Below are positions 11,701-23,500 of a stretch of 64,000 bases of DNA, in pieces. The position numbers were made by a program, and so were the translations under genes. Under the pieces are notes generated by a model, which had not been told where the DNA came from, did not search any database, and worked only from the letters and a program-made list of their open reading frames with translations. The DNA comes from Solea solea (Eukaryota > Chordata > Actinopteri > Pleuronectiformes > Soleidae), in contig NC_081136.1 in assembly GCF_958295425.1 (NCBI RefSeq), positions 14,405,381-14,469,380 on the forward strand, read 5' to 3'. The first letter of the stretch is position 1. Each line of letters starts with the position of its first letter.

Positions 11701-14700
11701 TTTACCACAAGAGCGCTTGCAGTCTCTTTCATCAAGTTTGTCCAACAAAGGAAACATAATGAACAACAGGAACTCATTATGACTTTTTTCTCTCAAGCTA
11801 AAAAGACACTTCAGTTTGTAAGGTGACGTTGTCTCCTGTGCATTTCTTCACAGTATTGTGCCTAAAACATTCTCAGTCTCAGCCTGAAAAACTGTACACA
11901 GTGTGTTTTGTGCCTCTTACATGATAGTTATAGAACAGCTACACAAAGTTACACAACGTTTCTTGATTGAATAACTGAGTTGGAATTTGGTCGAAACCAA
12001 ATGGACGTAGTCAGTTTTTGAAACCGGAAATTTACACCTACCACCATACTCCTACTGGACACAGTGTCAAATTATGTATAAGACTTATTGTCAATTTTGT
12101 TCAAACAAAATCAATTCAGAATTAGGTTAATTTCCCCATTCAAATAGGTTTCTGCTTGCAATAAATGGAGTAGCCCCCTTGTGGCTAACTGCTACTTTGA
12201 TCCTACTTCCAAGACTTCACTTTACACACACACACACAGTCTAAAGAGCTGCTTGAGTGGCTGTAAGCAAGTCTGAATCAAAGACTGGTTAAAATGGAGG
12301 CGGGTTCTTTGGTGAAAATCACAATTATGACAGCACAAAATCTGGAGACTGTACTGACACTATTTAAAAAGATGGAAAGAACTTCAGCGATTACAAAAAT
12401 TTCCAAAAAAAACACAACCCAGAACCAGTATTGTCACGTTACGTGATTTTTGTGTTGAACAAAAAAAATAAAAAAACAACCTCTGTTTGCCAAGAAGCAT
12501 TGTAAAGGATTCGGCCAACCAAAAGAAAATACCAAGCCTCTTAAGGCCAATTAGAGCAGGTCAATCTGACCACAAATTGCTCATTAGTGATCTTAGAAGA
12601 AGATCAAAGGGCACAGTGCATGAGGGAGGAATGGTGCGTATCAGTAAGTCAAAGGAATGGAATGGCTTGGCTCGGAGCCTAAAGAGCCACTTACCCCACA
12701 TCACTCAAAGGGGTGAAGTGTGTTGCTCTGCCGAACACAGAGCTGCTCTCAGGTCTGCACGCAGGCCCACTTTTTACAGGTGACCTCTAAATGGGCTGCG
12801 ACGTCGCTCTCGCTCGCTTATCCGCGTTGTTCACTGCTCAAGTGTTCAAGTCAGGAACCACAGGAGTCGTCCTGGTGGGATCCACCGCTGGTCAATACAT
12901 TGGCATTGTGTCATGACAGATTCATGTGTTTGTGCTCATATCAAGCTGGCTTTTTAGCTATGAGTCACTGATCCAGAGGATGATATTGATCACCCAGTGT
13001 GTGTGTGTGTGTTTGTGTCTCAATTTCCAGTCATTAGTGTGTGGTTCTTGCAATGAAATAAAAGATCTCTGGCACTCAGTTAGTTTCTTTTTTTTTTTTA
13101 TGACAATGTGTAGCTACTTATTTACTAGCTTGCTATGCATAAAGATTTGAAATAGTTTGCGTCAAAAGGTGACTAAAGCGTGCCTTTAACAACCTTTACT
13201 GTTCATAAAAAGTTATGACTCATTTGATTCATTTTGCACAAAAAGCTTGCACTGGAAAAAAAGACCATATTGGGGAAAATATGAAACAACAGTCGTTTAC
13301 AAAAAAAAAAACCTTTAAAGAAGTCATGATCAGATTATGTCACAGTGATAGAGATAGATGATCAGTCCTACCACACATCTGTTTTGGAGTATTTAAGTTT
13401 ATGATGAGAGAAAGTTGAATTGTGTCGTAACTTGTTAAATACATTCTCAACATGCTGACTTCTACAGAGATTACAGAGACTCTAATATGTTCTACATAAT
13501 ATATAGGCTATGCGATTCATGTTTCTCTTAAATTAAAGTTTTTCGTCTTTCAGGGACGATTAATCTTGGCATGGCTGGTTTCAATCTTCTCGTCTAACTC
13601 TCGGCAACACAGCAAAGAGGCACAAAAATATCATTCTATAACCAGAATACAAAATGAACATGCATGCTTCTGTCTCCAAAGCTGATGCAGCTTCTCCGAC
13701 CAGTTTAATAAACATTGCTTCTTTTTATTTTAAACTCACAGGCCTCCAGATAACATAGAGCTATCTTGAAGTGAGGCTGGACCATGTCAAAGCTTGCTGA
13801 CATGTTACCAGGGACATCATGACCAGACTGTCTCCTTGCTGCTCTGTTTTGGACCCCTAGTGTGTGTGTGTGTGTGTGTGTGTCCCTCTCTGAGCATCAG
13901 ACCACACAGCTCAGCCCGGAGACCTGTCAAACACAGCTGGGACATCTCCCCCCTCTCCTCTCCTCCTCCTTCCCACCTCTCCTCCCCCTCCTTGCTCCCT
14001 CGACTCCAACAGGAGGCTTTGATACTGGGGTGTTGAGCAGCAAGGGTAACATTTCCATTTTTATCTGCTTCGAAGTACCTCCTCCCTCTCCCTTCATGCT
14101 GAACTGCCTCTCATCAGCATAAAAAAAAGAGTCTGCCATGTCCCTTCCTGAACGTGCATTCTTCAGATGCAGTGTAATTCATATAGACACGATCAGGGAG
14201 GGAAAAGAGCACAAATCTTAAAGACCTATCCATAATGACTGATTTTCCTTCTTTTGTTGCTACTGGGGTGCGGGTTCAGCAAAAATGACTCACTTTGTTT
14301 TCTACACTGGCTGTCACACAATGCAAGTCTGTCCCCTGCAATAAATGTCATGTAATACTGTATATAGTCAAAGTCCCCACTGCTGAGCTGCTGTCAGCTC
14401 CCGAAATGTTTCATCGCCAAATACAAAAGTGAAGCCGCTGCTCAAAATAAATGTTTCAAAACGGTGGGGAGTGTTCAAGGCTGGCTTGTCACCTGATCGC
14501 TGCTTATGAGGCTGTTTTGCATCCTGCTCTGTAGACAGTACAAGGTGTGCCCGTAAAGTTTTTTAGTGTTTGCTCATCTCTGCTGTTGTTGAGACACCAG
14601 TAACACAGCTCCAGGGTCTGCCCGTTTCCGCTACTTAAAGGTCATAAATCCTACAGTCTTAGGTGAGCTCATAGTGGATCAATGCAACTTGTTATCAAAT

Positions 14701-15582
14701 TCCTATTCCTATTCCTTGAGCAATGTCAGCTGTTGTGTCCAGTACGTCTTTACACGCACACCCCACTTTGCTCATTGCAAACCTGAAAAACGACAAAAGG
14801 CATTGGAAGGATTGAAATGTAATGTCAGTAGTAGTCACCTTTTCAGTGTCTGAGTCCTGTTTTATTTTGTTGTGCTTACTTGCTGTGTCAGTGTACGTCC
14901 TGTCCTCCTGTGCGTCCTCATCCTCACCTGTTCTCCACCCACTTATTTCCTGCCAGTTAAAGCTCCTCATATACTCCCCTCTCTGCGTTTCTTTGTTCTC
15001 TGCCAGGCTGCCTTTCGTATCGCTGTGTGCCTTGGGTCTGCCCTCGTGGTTTGTTATTTTGGTTAGCAACTTGTTTTTTTTTTGCACATATCAGAGTTCA
15101 TATCTGTGCATGACCGTGGACATTTTTGCGAAATCTTGTTTTGATTACTCGCACCGGCCCGAGTAATGTTTCTGCACCTGAGTCTCGCTGTTTGCCAGAG
15201 ATGTTGCGAAACAACCATGTGAAATTTATTACACAGCTTGGTTGATAATTATCTGTGTCTCCCGTTCTGGGCATCTATACATGCTGAGTGCTACATTTTA
15301 AGGTGTTGAGAAGGAAAATACTTCTGAGTGTGCGTGGTTTGTTGGGTAACATCTTGTGACTGCCAGATTTATGATGGAAACGAATGGTATGTGCTGCTTG
15401 GTTAATAGTTAAACACATGAACTTGTAGAAAACTGATTTAACTATCCAGTTAAATACATTATGTCACAGCATGTGTCACAACCTGTGTATAACCTGTTGG
15501 TAATCGAGGTACACATAATTCAACATTATTGAACTACGTCAAAAGACATCAGATAATGACCGGTGTTGAGATAAGCTCACAT

Positions 15583-15680
15583 GACATTGATGAATGAGGC
15601 AGGCCTAACACAGAGATCTTATGGACCATGCAAAAACATTAAATAAATAAACTGGTGTCAACCTGCGTTAGGCCTGCTCA
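15583..15680. repeat. Inverted repeat around 'aggcctaac'
   Basis: The left arm 'gaatgaggcaggcctaacac' is matched by a reverse-complement arm near 15660-15680 (ctgcgttaggcctgctcatt) with about two differences, separated by some 55 nt of AT-rich DNA. It looks like the remains of a small palindromic element; no target-site duplication is evident. Confidence 0.5.
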
Positions 15681-15779
15681 TTTATTCTACTTAGCATGAC
15701 CATGTATGGTATAATGACGACAAAACTTAAGTGATATGATGTCATGTAGAAAATACATACAGAAACTTTACAAAGAAAA

Positions 15780-16040
15780 CTTTTCCTGAAAGCCACCAAG
15801 CAACTAGCATATTTAAAGCTCAATAGCTAATATTGTTTTACATCCACAAAAAAGTGTGCAAACTACAGTTGGTTTTTCCGGAGACTAATGTGCTTGATTA
15901 TTTCTTGGCCAAGGTGATTAACTTCCTGGAGTTCTGTTATCATCATGTTTAGCTGTTTCCTGTTTCCAGTATAAAACGCTAAGCTAAAGGCTAAGTGGAG
16001 GCTGTTCTTCACAGTGAACAGTCAACTATAGTTGCAGCCT
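15780..16040. repeat. 'GCTAAGCTAA' type teleost repeat remnant
   Basis: The segment contains 'agctgtttcctgtttcc', then 'agtataaaacgctaagct' and 'aaaggctaag', an arrangement recurrent in fish introns. Related 'agctaagctaa' stretches occur at about 29880-29960 (reduced) and 42130-42240. Boundaries are approximate. Confidence 0.45.
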
Positions 16041-16429
16041 ATTTGACTCATTAAAGCAGAAATAGCTTTAATACATTTAGAAATGTTTAAGCCAACAAAA
16101 ATAATGAATAAATAAACTTTAGGCTACCATTGTCTGTGTACGTATGTGGTGGCAGCGTCAACTGAGACTCATTGGTTGTGAATATGGCAGCTTTACATGT
16201 TCCCTAGTAGTTTTTGTTGACTTTGAGATAGGTTTTGAACCTCACTCAGACAAAGCATCTGAATAGTTTATAAAAGCAAAGCTGGGGCATGAGAAATGTG
16301 GTACTGGTAATCCATTATCTTTGTTTCAATATTTTTCTTACTTTTATGCATTATTTAATTCAATACAGCCTCCAGGTGTTGGTTGCTTAACACCTAGACA
16401 TAAACATTTACTGTATATAACATATGGGT

Positions 16430-16710
16430 GTAAACTTGCAGTTTGCTCGCTGAGGACAACCCGGAAGTAAACAAAATACATTGAATAGCCACCAGGGGGC
16501 GATTCCACTAATTGCAAAAATAAATAGATTTTTGGTCATTTCCCCATTGTCTATGGGGAAATGACCTTTCCTCTCACTTAATGTCTAACATCAACAACAA
16601 CTATTTCCTAAGGAGTTAATGGTCTCAGCTACTGGTTTCAGGAGTTCTTCAGTAGCCCTCTAAGTTTGTAAATGATATTCCCATAAAGCACAGCATATGA
16701 GTTGACACCA
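16430..16710. repeat. Interspersed repeat with 'ccaccagggggcga' core and perfect hairpin
   Basis: 'gccaccagggggcgattcca' is followed by 'ttgcaaaaataaat' and a 'ggtcatttcccc...ggggaaatgacc' hairpin, then 'ggagttaatggtctca'. I recognise this order from a widespread teleost repeat. The hairpin at 16534-16566 has 14-bp perfect arms and a 5-nt loop. The core also matches the CTCF consensus (CCACNAGGGGGC). Confidence 0.6.
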
Positions 16711-17059
16711 GTTTGACGGACAGCTGGTATTGCCCATAATTACAGATTGCAAAAATCAACATGGAATTCAACCCCACGTGCACCTCTTTTTGAAGACATA
16801 TTTCTGCTGCATGTGAACCCCCTAATTTATTCCTTATCGGGCAATAAATATGGGGGGGTGGAGGGGTCGTGTTTTGATGTATAATATGGCTTTTTCTTGT
16901 TCTTCAGAAAGGAGGGATAATAAGGGGAACCTGGCCCTTTGAAACCTAGGTACAGCCCTGACCTGGTCTGAGTCCAGCTGTTCCACGAAGTGACCAACAC
17001 TGATTTTCTTGTATCTTCTTGCAGCCCTTGATGAAGCCCAGCAGACGGTGCATCCAACC

Positions 17060-17529
17060 CCTTAACCCCACCCTAAACCCCTCCCTCCCTCCGCCCCTCC
17101 TCCCCTCTCTCCTCCTCTCCTCCACCCCTCCCTCCCTCACGCGGAGATGGGGAGAGGGAAGAAGTTTGCCGGCGGCACGGTCCACTCCACATTTACCGTG
17201 ATTTCATTAGGGGAACAGCAACAAGAGCCCGCGGTGAAGCTTTTCCAGGGAGTGCTGAGGAATATCCCACAGCTCAGACACAGCTCTCACTGCCGACTCT
17301 CCCTCTGTTTTAATGAAAAACAATATCTGGAGTCATTATTGATGTCGCCGAAGTAGTGAGGGAAGCTCGGGTCAGTGGGACAGCGTCCGCGCGCTGTCGG
17401 AGACCGTGGTGTCCTCCTTTTAACGGCTCTGGTCCTGGAGAAGAAGAAGAAGAACGACGCGGAAGACGACGGGAGAAAAAGAGGAAGACAGAAGACAGTC
17501 CAAGTGAAAGTGACAGAGTCCGGTTCAGG
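17060..17529 (+). promoter_or_regulatory. rbpms: rbpms promoter and 5' UTR region (GC-rich)
   Basis: The sequence changes from AT-rich to GC-rich, first with a C/T-rich tract (about 17060-17135) and then with many CpGs and GAA/GAC triplets (17360-17500), directly before the rbpms ATG at 17530. No TATA box is clear, so it resembles a CpG-type promoter. An upstream ATG at 17147 heads a 69-codon frame that stops at 17356. If transcription starts upstream of 17147, this would be an upstream open reading frame. The exact start site is not visible. Confidence 0.55.
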
Positions 17530-20500
17530 ATGAATAACAACAAAATCGAGAAAGAAAATGAGCCGAGCGAATTCACCAACCACGAAGAGGAGGTGAGTAT
17601 CCACACCTACCTGCTGTCCCCGTCTGTCTGTCTGTCTGTCTGTCTGAAAGCTCGTTTCATGTTCATGTGTTCAACCATGACCCTCAGCAAGTCTCCTGCT
17701 GTGTCACTGTCACATTTATATACTTATTTAGTTGTCTTTTTGATAGTACTTTAACATTTTCGGTTGCCATAGCGCAGATAAGCTCGAAAAAGTTACATGC
17801 CCTAGCTGACCTACTGTGTGGAGACATTCAAATTTACAACAGGTTTTTTTTACCAGCTATTTTGATAGTCCATTAATCACTTTTAGTGTTTTTTTTTATA
17901 TAATTAAAACAAGCTTTCAGATTTTTAAACCTCTTAAATGTCTTACATGCTCCATATAGCAAATACATATAAGTTGGACCCCTAATGTATAGCATATAAT
18001 ATTTTTAATTTATAATTTGTTTTGTCTACCATATAAACCTTATAAAAAAACTTTGTCTTTCAGACCCTCATTCTGTCACTATATTTGAATAATTACCAAT
18101 TCACTCCCCAAAAATTCATATAATGAATATAATAATACTTCGATCACTAAAGAATGTTTTCCAACTTATTTAATAAATTATTCTAAAGCTTGTAAAAATT
18201 ACATTTGTTTTGTTGCACTATTAGCCCGACTGCATTCAAATTAACCACAAGTTTTTCCTAATGGCACTTTGTCTTTCTTTCATTAACATGCCCATCGGTC
18301 ACCAGTTTTACCTTCACTGTCCTGACATCTAGCCTATCTTATGATACAATGCAAATAGCAAATTGAGAAAGGGGACAATTACATTTTATTACTTTCTCTA
18401 TTGTCCTGTTTTCTGTGTCGATTAAAAATCCAAGCATACATGCAAGACACAATTCATTTCTTGCGTTTTTTCATCCTTGCATTAGACTGTAATAGTTTCA
18501 TATTTTGATTGTATCTCATGTGGTAAGGCTTCATCTTGTTTGAACTCTATAACACTTTATAATGATGCACCCATTGTGGAAGTCTGAGCTGGTACGAATG
18601 TTAAAAATCCAAATTTTGTAACCGGCCAATACTGATGATTTTTTGTGTCAGATTTCTTTGTGTCTTGGACACAAAGAAATCTTTCTAAATCTTTCTAAAA
18701 ATAATTACTGGACTATTTTTGAACTCTGTCAACCCTTCACATAAATAAAGAATACTATATTTGATTTATGAAAATAACATTTTTATTATTTTATTTTTTT
18801 TATTTGATTTTAGTACTCGTGGCCCAGATAAACATTGCTGTTTGTGTCGGCGGTGTCTGATTGGCCGATAACAGTCAGTAATTTGACTATCAGCTAAGAA
18901 ATCAGTGTATCCCTACCACGTCATGCTGTAAACCCAGACTAAAGACTTCTTAAATAGTTTACAACAGTATAAAGTGAGGATCAAGGAAGGACCTGACAAA
19001 TGATAAATCACTTGCATGTTGTTGCTGAGAGAGTCTTAAACCAAGTCTACATTACTTACTAGACAACAGGCCTAAGTGTTGCCAGCTCTGGCTCACTGTA
19101 CCATAAAGTCAGACTCCACACCACACTAAGATACAGTGGTGAAGGGAATTCTGAGCCCGGGCAAATTAGTTTTCACTGAAGCTGAGGGAGCAATTGAAGT
19201 TCAACAACTGCTGCTGCAACATGTTGGCAATAAGCCTTTTAAACCCAGATGCACTACATTACAGTCGAGCCTCTCTACGCATGTAACTCAATTACATCTT
19301 AACACTCTTATTGTTTGTCCCAAAAAAAAAAAGGTGAGGTAACCCACATTTAGTTTCTGGTGAAAATTCCATCATGATGTGTTAGATAAAGGCTCAGTTT
19401 CTTCCTCGTCTCCACTGTAAACATTACACAATCTTGAGCCATCATATCGCATTCGTGGAGGAAAAAGTTTGTAGTGGGACTCTTTGCATGCTGTGATTTT
19501 TGTCGCCATGGAAACATGTCTGTCCAAGCAAAGGGTTTGTTATTTTCAGAGCTCGGCACATCTGTGGCCAAGTGATGTAAGAAAGGTATACATATCCGGT
19601 ATTTGCCTTGGCACAGTTTGATAAAGGCTCAGCTGATTATTGTTCATCATTTTGTAACCAAATAGCCAAACGTACACAGTCTGATGTAATACCATATTTG
19701 GCCCACTCCTGAGGTTACTATGGGTGCAAGCAGTCACTCTAACACCACACAGAAGAAGCACTGGCCTCTCTGAAATATAAATGTTCAAAAGTCCACTCAT
19801 TCTATTCTCATTACATAATAATATATCACTTTATTCAGTGTATTGATGAACACTATCACAATCTATAAAAGATGATTAATAGGCTCGTCACATGTTTTGA
19901 GAGGGTGGTAAATCATATTAAATATCGGAGATGAAAAATCGCCCAAATCTCAAACAAATGTGCTTTTTTTTTAGATTAGAGAATGTTTTCTGTTGATCTG
20001 TTAGTCATCAAATTGTTTCGGCACCACAGGGCTCAACATAGTTTCTTTAGCTGCCTGATAATTATTTCTGTGGTTTCAGCCAAAGAGAATTATCAGATTA
20101 TTTCCCATTTATCAGCTAATAGATCACTGGACAGCATCTAGCTCAAATGATTAATCAATTAGTTGGTCCACCGGAAATGTAGTTTTAAAAAGATGTTTTA
20201 AGTCATTTATTCTTCACTCAACATTTGGTGAATTCTGCTCCTCAAATGTGAGAATATTTGTGCTTTTTTACAAATATTTTTCTTATCACTGAACTGGGCA
20301 TTCTCACTTTATGGATGAGTTGTCAGACAGAATACACAAACTAAAGGCATCGTTGTAAGCTTTGGGAAACAGTGACTCTTTGTCCAAACATTTCAAATAC
20401 CAAGCTAGTAATTTATTTACTTGAACATAACAAGCACTGTAGTCCAAAAGTAGAATAACCTTTGGTTAATGTGTAGTTTTTATTTCTTGTAAAATTAATT

Positions 20501-23500
20501 CAATAGAAGATGATTTCATGTCCACCAGCAGCAGGACTCGACATTTGCATGATTTTGCGTGAAAGACAGACTTGGAAACAGAGAGAGTAATGAACGCGCC
20601 AATCTAATGGTCGTGGAAATGTTTGGAAGCCATCCACACTGGCAGGAACCTAAATTTACTCAGGTAAATTAACATGAGGTGAGACAGCACCGCTTTATCT
20701 TTCGGTATAATGGTTTGCGTTGTATGCAGAGGAGCAGAGACACACACGCACACTCACATTAACACTCTCATAGTCAAGCAGGCGTTTATAGGTGCAATCA
20801 TACACACGCACTTCTGCAGACTAGTGTGGAAATTCACACAGAAAACACGAGACAAATATGATTTATGATTCGCTGCTAATTTCTGACTATGAGCGATGAT
20901 TTCTGAGTATGACTTAATTTTTTTTTTCTTGATGATGTTATTATTCCGCCTCTGTTTGGTTTTCATGAACAGAAACAATGTAGTGTTATCTGCAGAATGG
21001 GCTCTGTCAAGCAATACTACCAAACCCGACAAAGGGAGCGCTTACAATTTACAGTGGCAACCGGGGGTGGGCGGGCCTAAGAGGTGTTAATCCCATCGAA
21101 CAAGACCAGGTTTTTTGAGCAGTAGAATTCACTTCTGAAATGTTTTGTGGTGTTTTGTGTCAAACTCCAACCTGTTAACGACCATCTCACTTTACTAGCA
21201 CAATATTGCTGTTGGGAGCAGGGAGGCTTTATCACTACCGTGTGACCTAATTTGACAGTGATTTGAATGTAAGAGACTTATATTTATTATTTATATTAAA
21301 AACGTCCTTCCTACAGCTTTAATATATGCAAATATTCACTGCTTTATCAGTGATGAAATGACTAATTGGACAGTGTTTGCATCTTAGGCTGTTAACAGTT
21401 TCACTGTGCTGGAATGTTCACAAAGTTCCCCTTGTTACCTCCAACAGCTCTGTGCTTAACAACAGTAAATGTAACCATAAAGGATGATCTTATGAGAGCC
21501 AAAGTTTAACAGCCTTGCTGGTATGACTCTCACATGCTGAACAACAGCAGTATTCCCCCCCCCAGTGAAGTATGTAACGCAATGGATCACTGATTCGCAC
21601 CAGTAAAGCGCCGTAGCAAGCTCGACTTCTCATGCCTGCTTCACTGCTCAACCTCACACACGCCATCATCAGTGTACACCAAAGCTCGACGATGCTTAAT
21701 GTTTATCTTCTGTGGTTCACTGCTCACCAAACATGGTCTTGTTGCAGGAGAGGTATGCAAGTTTCAGCCCGGGTAGCATCTAATCTCCTGAGCTAGTTTG
21801 ATAAGCTTTATTATCGGGTGTTCTGGATGCTTTCACGTACTGTGGCACTCAGCGGCTACTGATGCAGTGGAGGTGACACTGTGCAGTTGACATTGTGGAT
21901 GCCAAAGATATACTTTGACCAGCTGTGGATTCCAGGCCTTGTATGGAAAGAGAAGAACAAGAGAGTTTATTTGATTTAGTTACAAGTAGAGGAATTAGTA
22001 CAAAGGCGACAAATTCCAGCCATGTTTGTGTAATCAAGAGGTTAACACATTATGACAGATTGCATGCATTGCGGGAACAAAGCTAGCAAACCTAAATCAT
22101 ATCACAATTTTATTTGCTTCTTTTAGCTCCAAAATATTTAGTTGATAAATCTGATTAGCTGATGGAAATTTTAATTTTTCATACTAAAAGTCTTTGTTTC
22201 CATCGACAACTCGGCTGTAAGCCAAATCATGTGAAATACATCATCATGGCTTAAGGCTAATTTTAGAGAACACACAATTAATCAAGAGCATCATTAGCAG
22301 ATTAATCATTCGTTGCAGACCAAATTTGATTAAATCAATCTTAAGTCATTTGATTAATCCGTTAAGTCATTTATCATGTGATGATTTGTTTCTTCCAGAT
22401 TTTCAGATGTAAGGATTTACTGAGGTTTTTATTTTTTTTATGCTACTGAATTGAATATACAGTATTTGAGTGGACTGAGGGTCAGACAAAACAAAGGCAG
22501 ACAGAGAAGTAGTTTAATAGGCATGGGTAATAACTGATTTTATTGTTGTTATGCAGAGTTTGTTTTGGGGTCATGAACAGTCAAGGAATGATGGTGGAGG
22601 GTGAGGACATGCAACACAGGTTGTGAGTAAGAAGAATGCATCATGGCTAACCAAGTCACCGACTGAGCTTGACCTTATCCCTCTTAGCTGTCAGTTTACT
22701 TCAAGCTAACTTGTGTTTTTTTAAGTCGAGACCTGCACAGCCTTCCCCCAACACTGGAGTTCTACTGTCAAACTGCACCTGATTTTCGACAAGCTAGTAA
22801 TTACAGCGATGCTTTTATTGTTTCCTCGTCTTAACTTGAAAACACTGTCCATAGTAACACACAGCAGGAGTTTGAAGCTTGTCAGACATCTGTTGATTCT
22901 AGTTCTTGGCTGATCATAAACGCGTAAGTGGATATTTACGAGCGCCCAAAGAGAAACAGAACACCACTTAAGCAGGGTTCAGCAAATGCGGCGTGTCTCC
23001 CTGGGGTGTATTTGGACTGCGCTTGGCCTGGTTTGGGGATCCATCCACCAGGTCCTCTTCAAATAACAGGTCATGTGGCCAGTGTGACCTTTTCCATTAA
23101 GAGACGTAGGTGGTGGTGGAGGGGCTCCACTGCTGGAGAGACACTCTAAAGCGGAGGGAGGCCACGGCAGTCTGTAGTGCGTTGGCGTTGGGCGTGCGTG
23201 TGTGTGTGTGTGTGGTCCGTTAGTGTGCACGTATCTATGAAAAGGGCATGCAGATAAATTAACGCTCTGTGACATGAAATGTTATCGAGGGGGTTTAGAA
23301 GGTAAAGTGGCTATGATGGGTCAGAAGGGGAAACATGCAAAGAATCTAACAGCTTGTTAAAGGTCGTCGACATGTTGATTTACTGTAGATTGGGGTATTC
23401 TTACATTCACAGCTTAAAAATCAGATAAACCCTGATATGGACGATGCAAAGCCCCTTTTTTAGGCTCTCGCCCCAACTACCCATCTGATAGGTTGGAGTT

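Larger units (their letters stand above)
8750..17050. other. dctn6-rbpms intergenic region, no gene found
   Basis: I searched both strands for family-like exons and found none. Open frames such as those at 9683-10039, 12487-12783 and 14695-15166 show no protein-family resemblance and no consistent splice structure. The stretch holds short GT runs (about 10074-10090, 13860-13882), a pyrimidine-rich tract (13940-14010), an inverted repeat (15583-15680), a 'gctaagctaa' repeat remnant (about 15780-16040) and a recognisable interspersed repeat at 16430-16710. Confidence 0.6.

Noticed and set aside
14695..15166. Overlapping open frames of 130 codons (minus) and 114 codons (plus)
   Set aside because: No family resemblance, no promoter or splice logic; low stop density in T/C-rich DNA explains them.
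17356..17754. 132-codon frame covering rbpms exon 1
   Set aside because: It is in a different reading frame region of the 5' UTR and runs through the exon 1 donor into intron; only the part from ATG 17530 to 17592 is rbpms coding.
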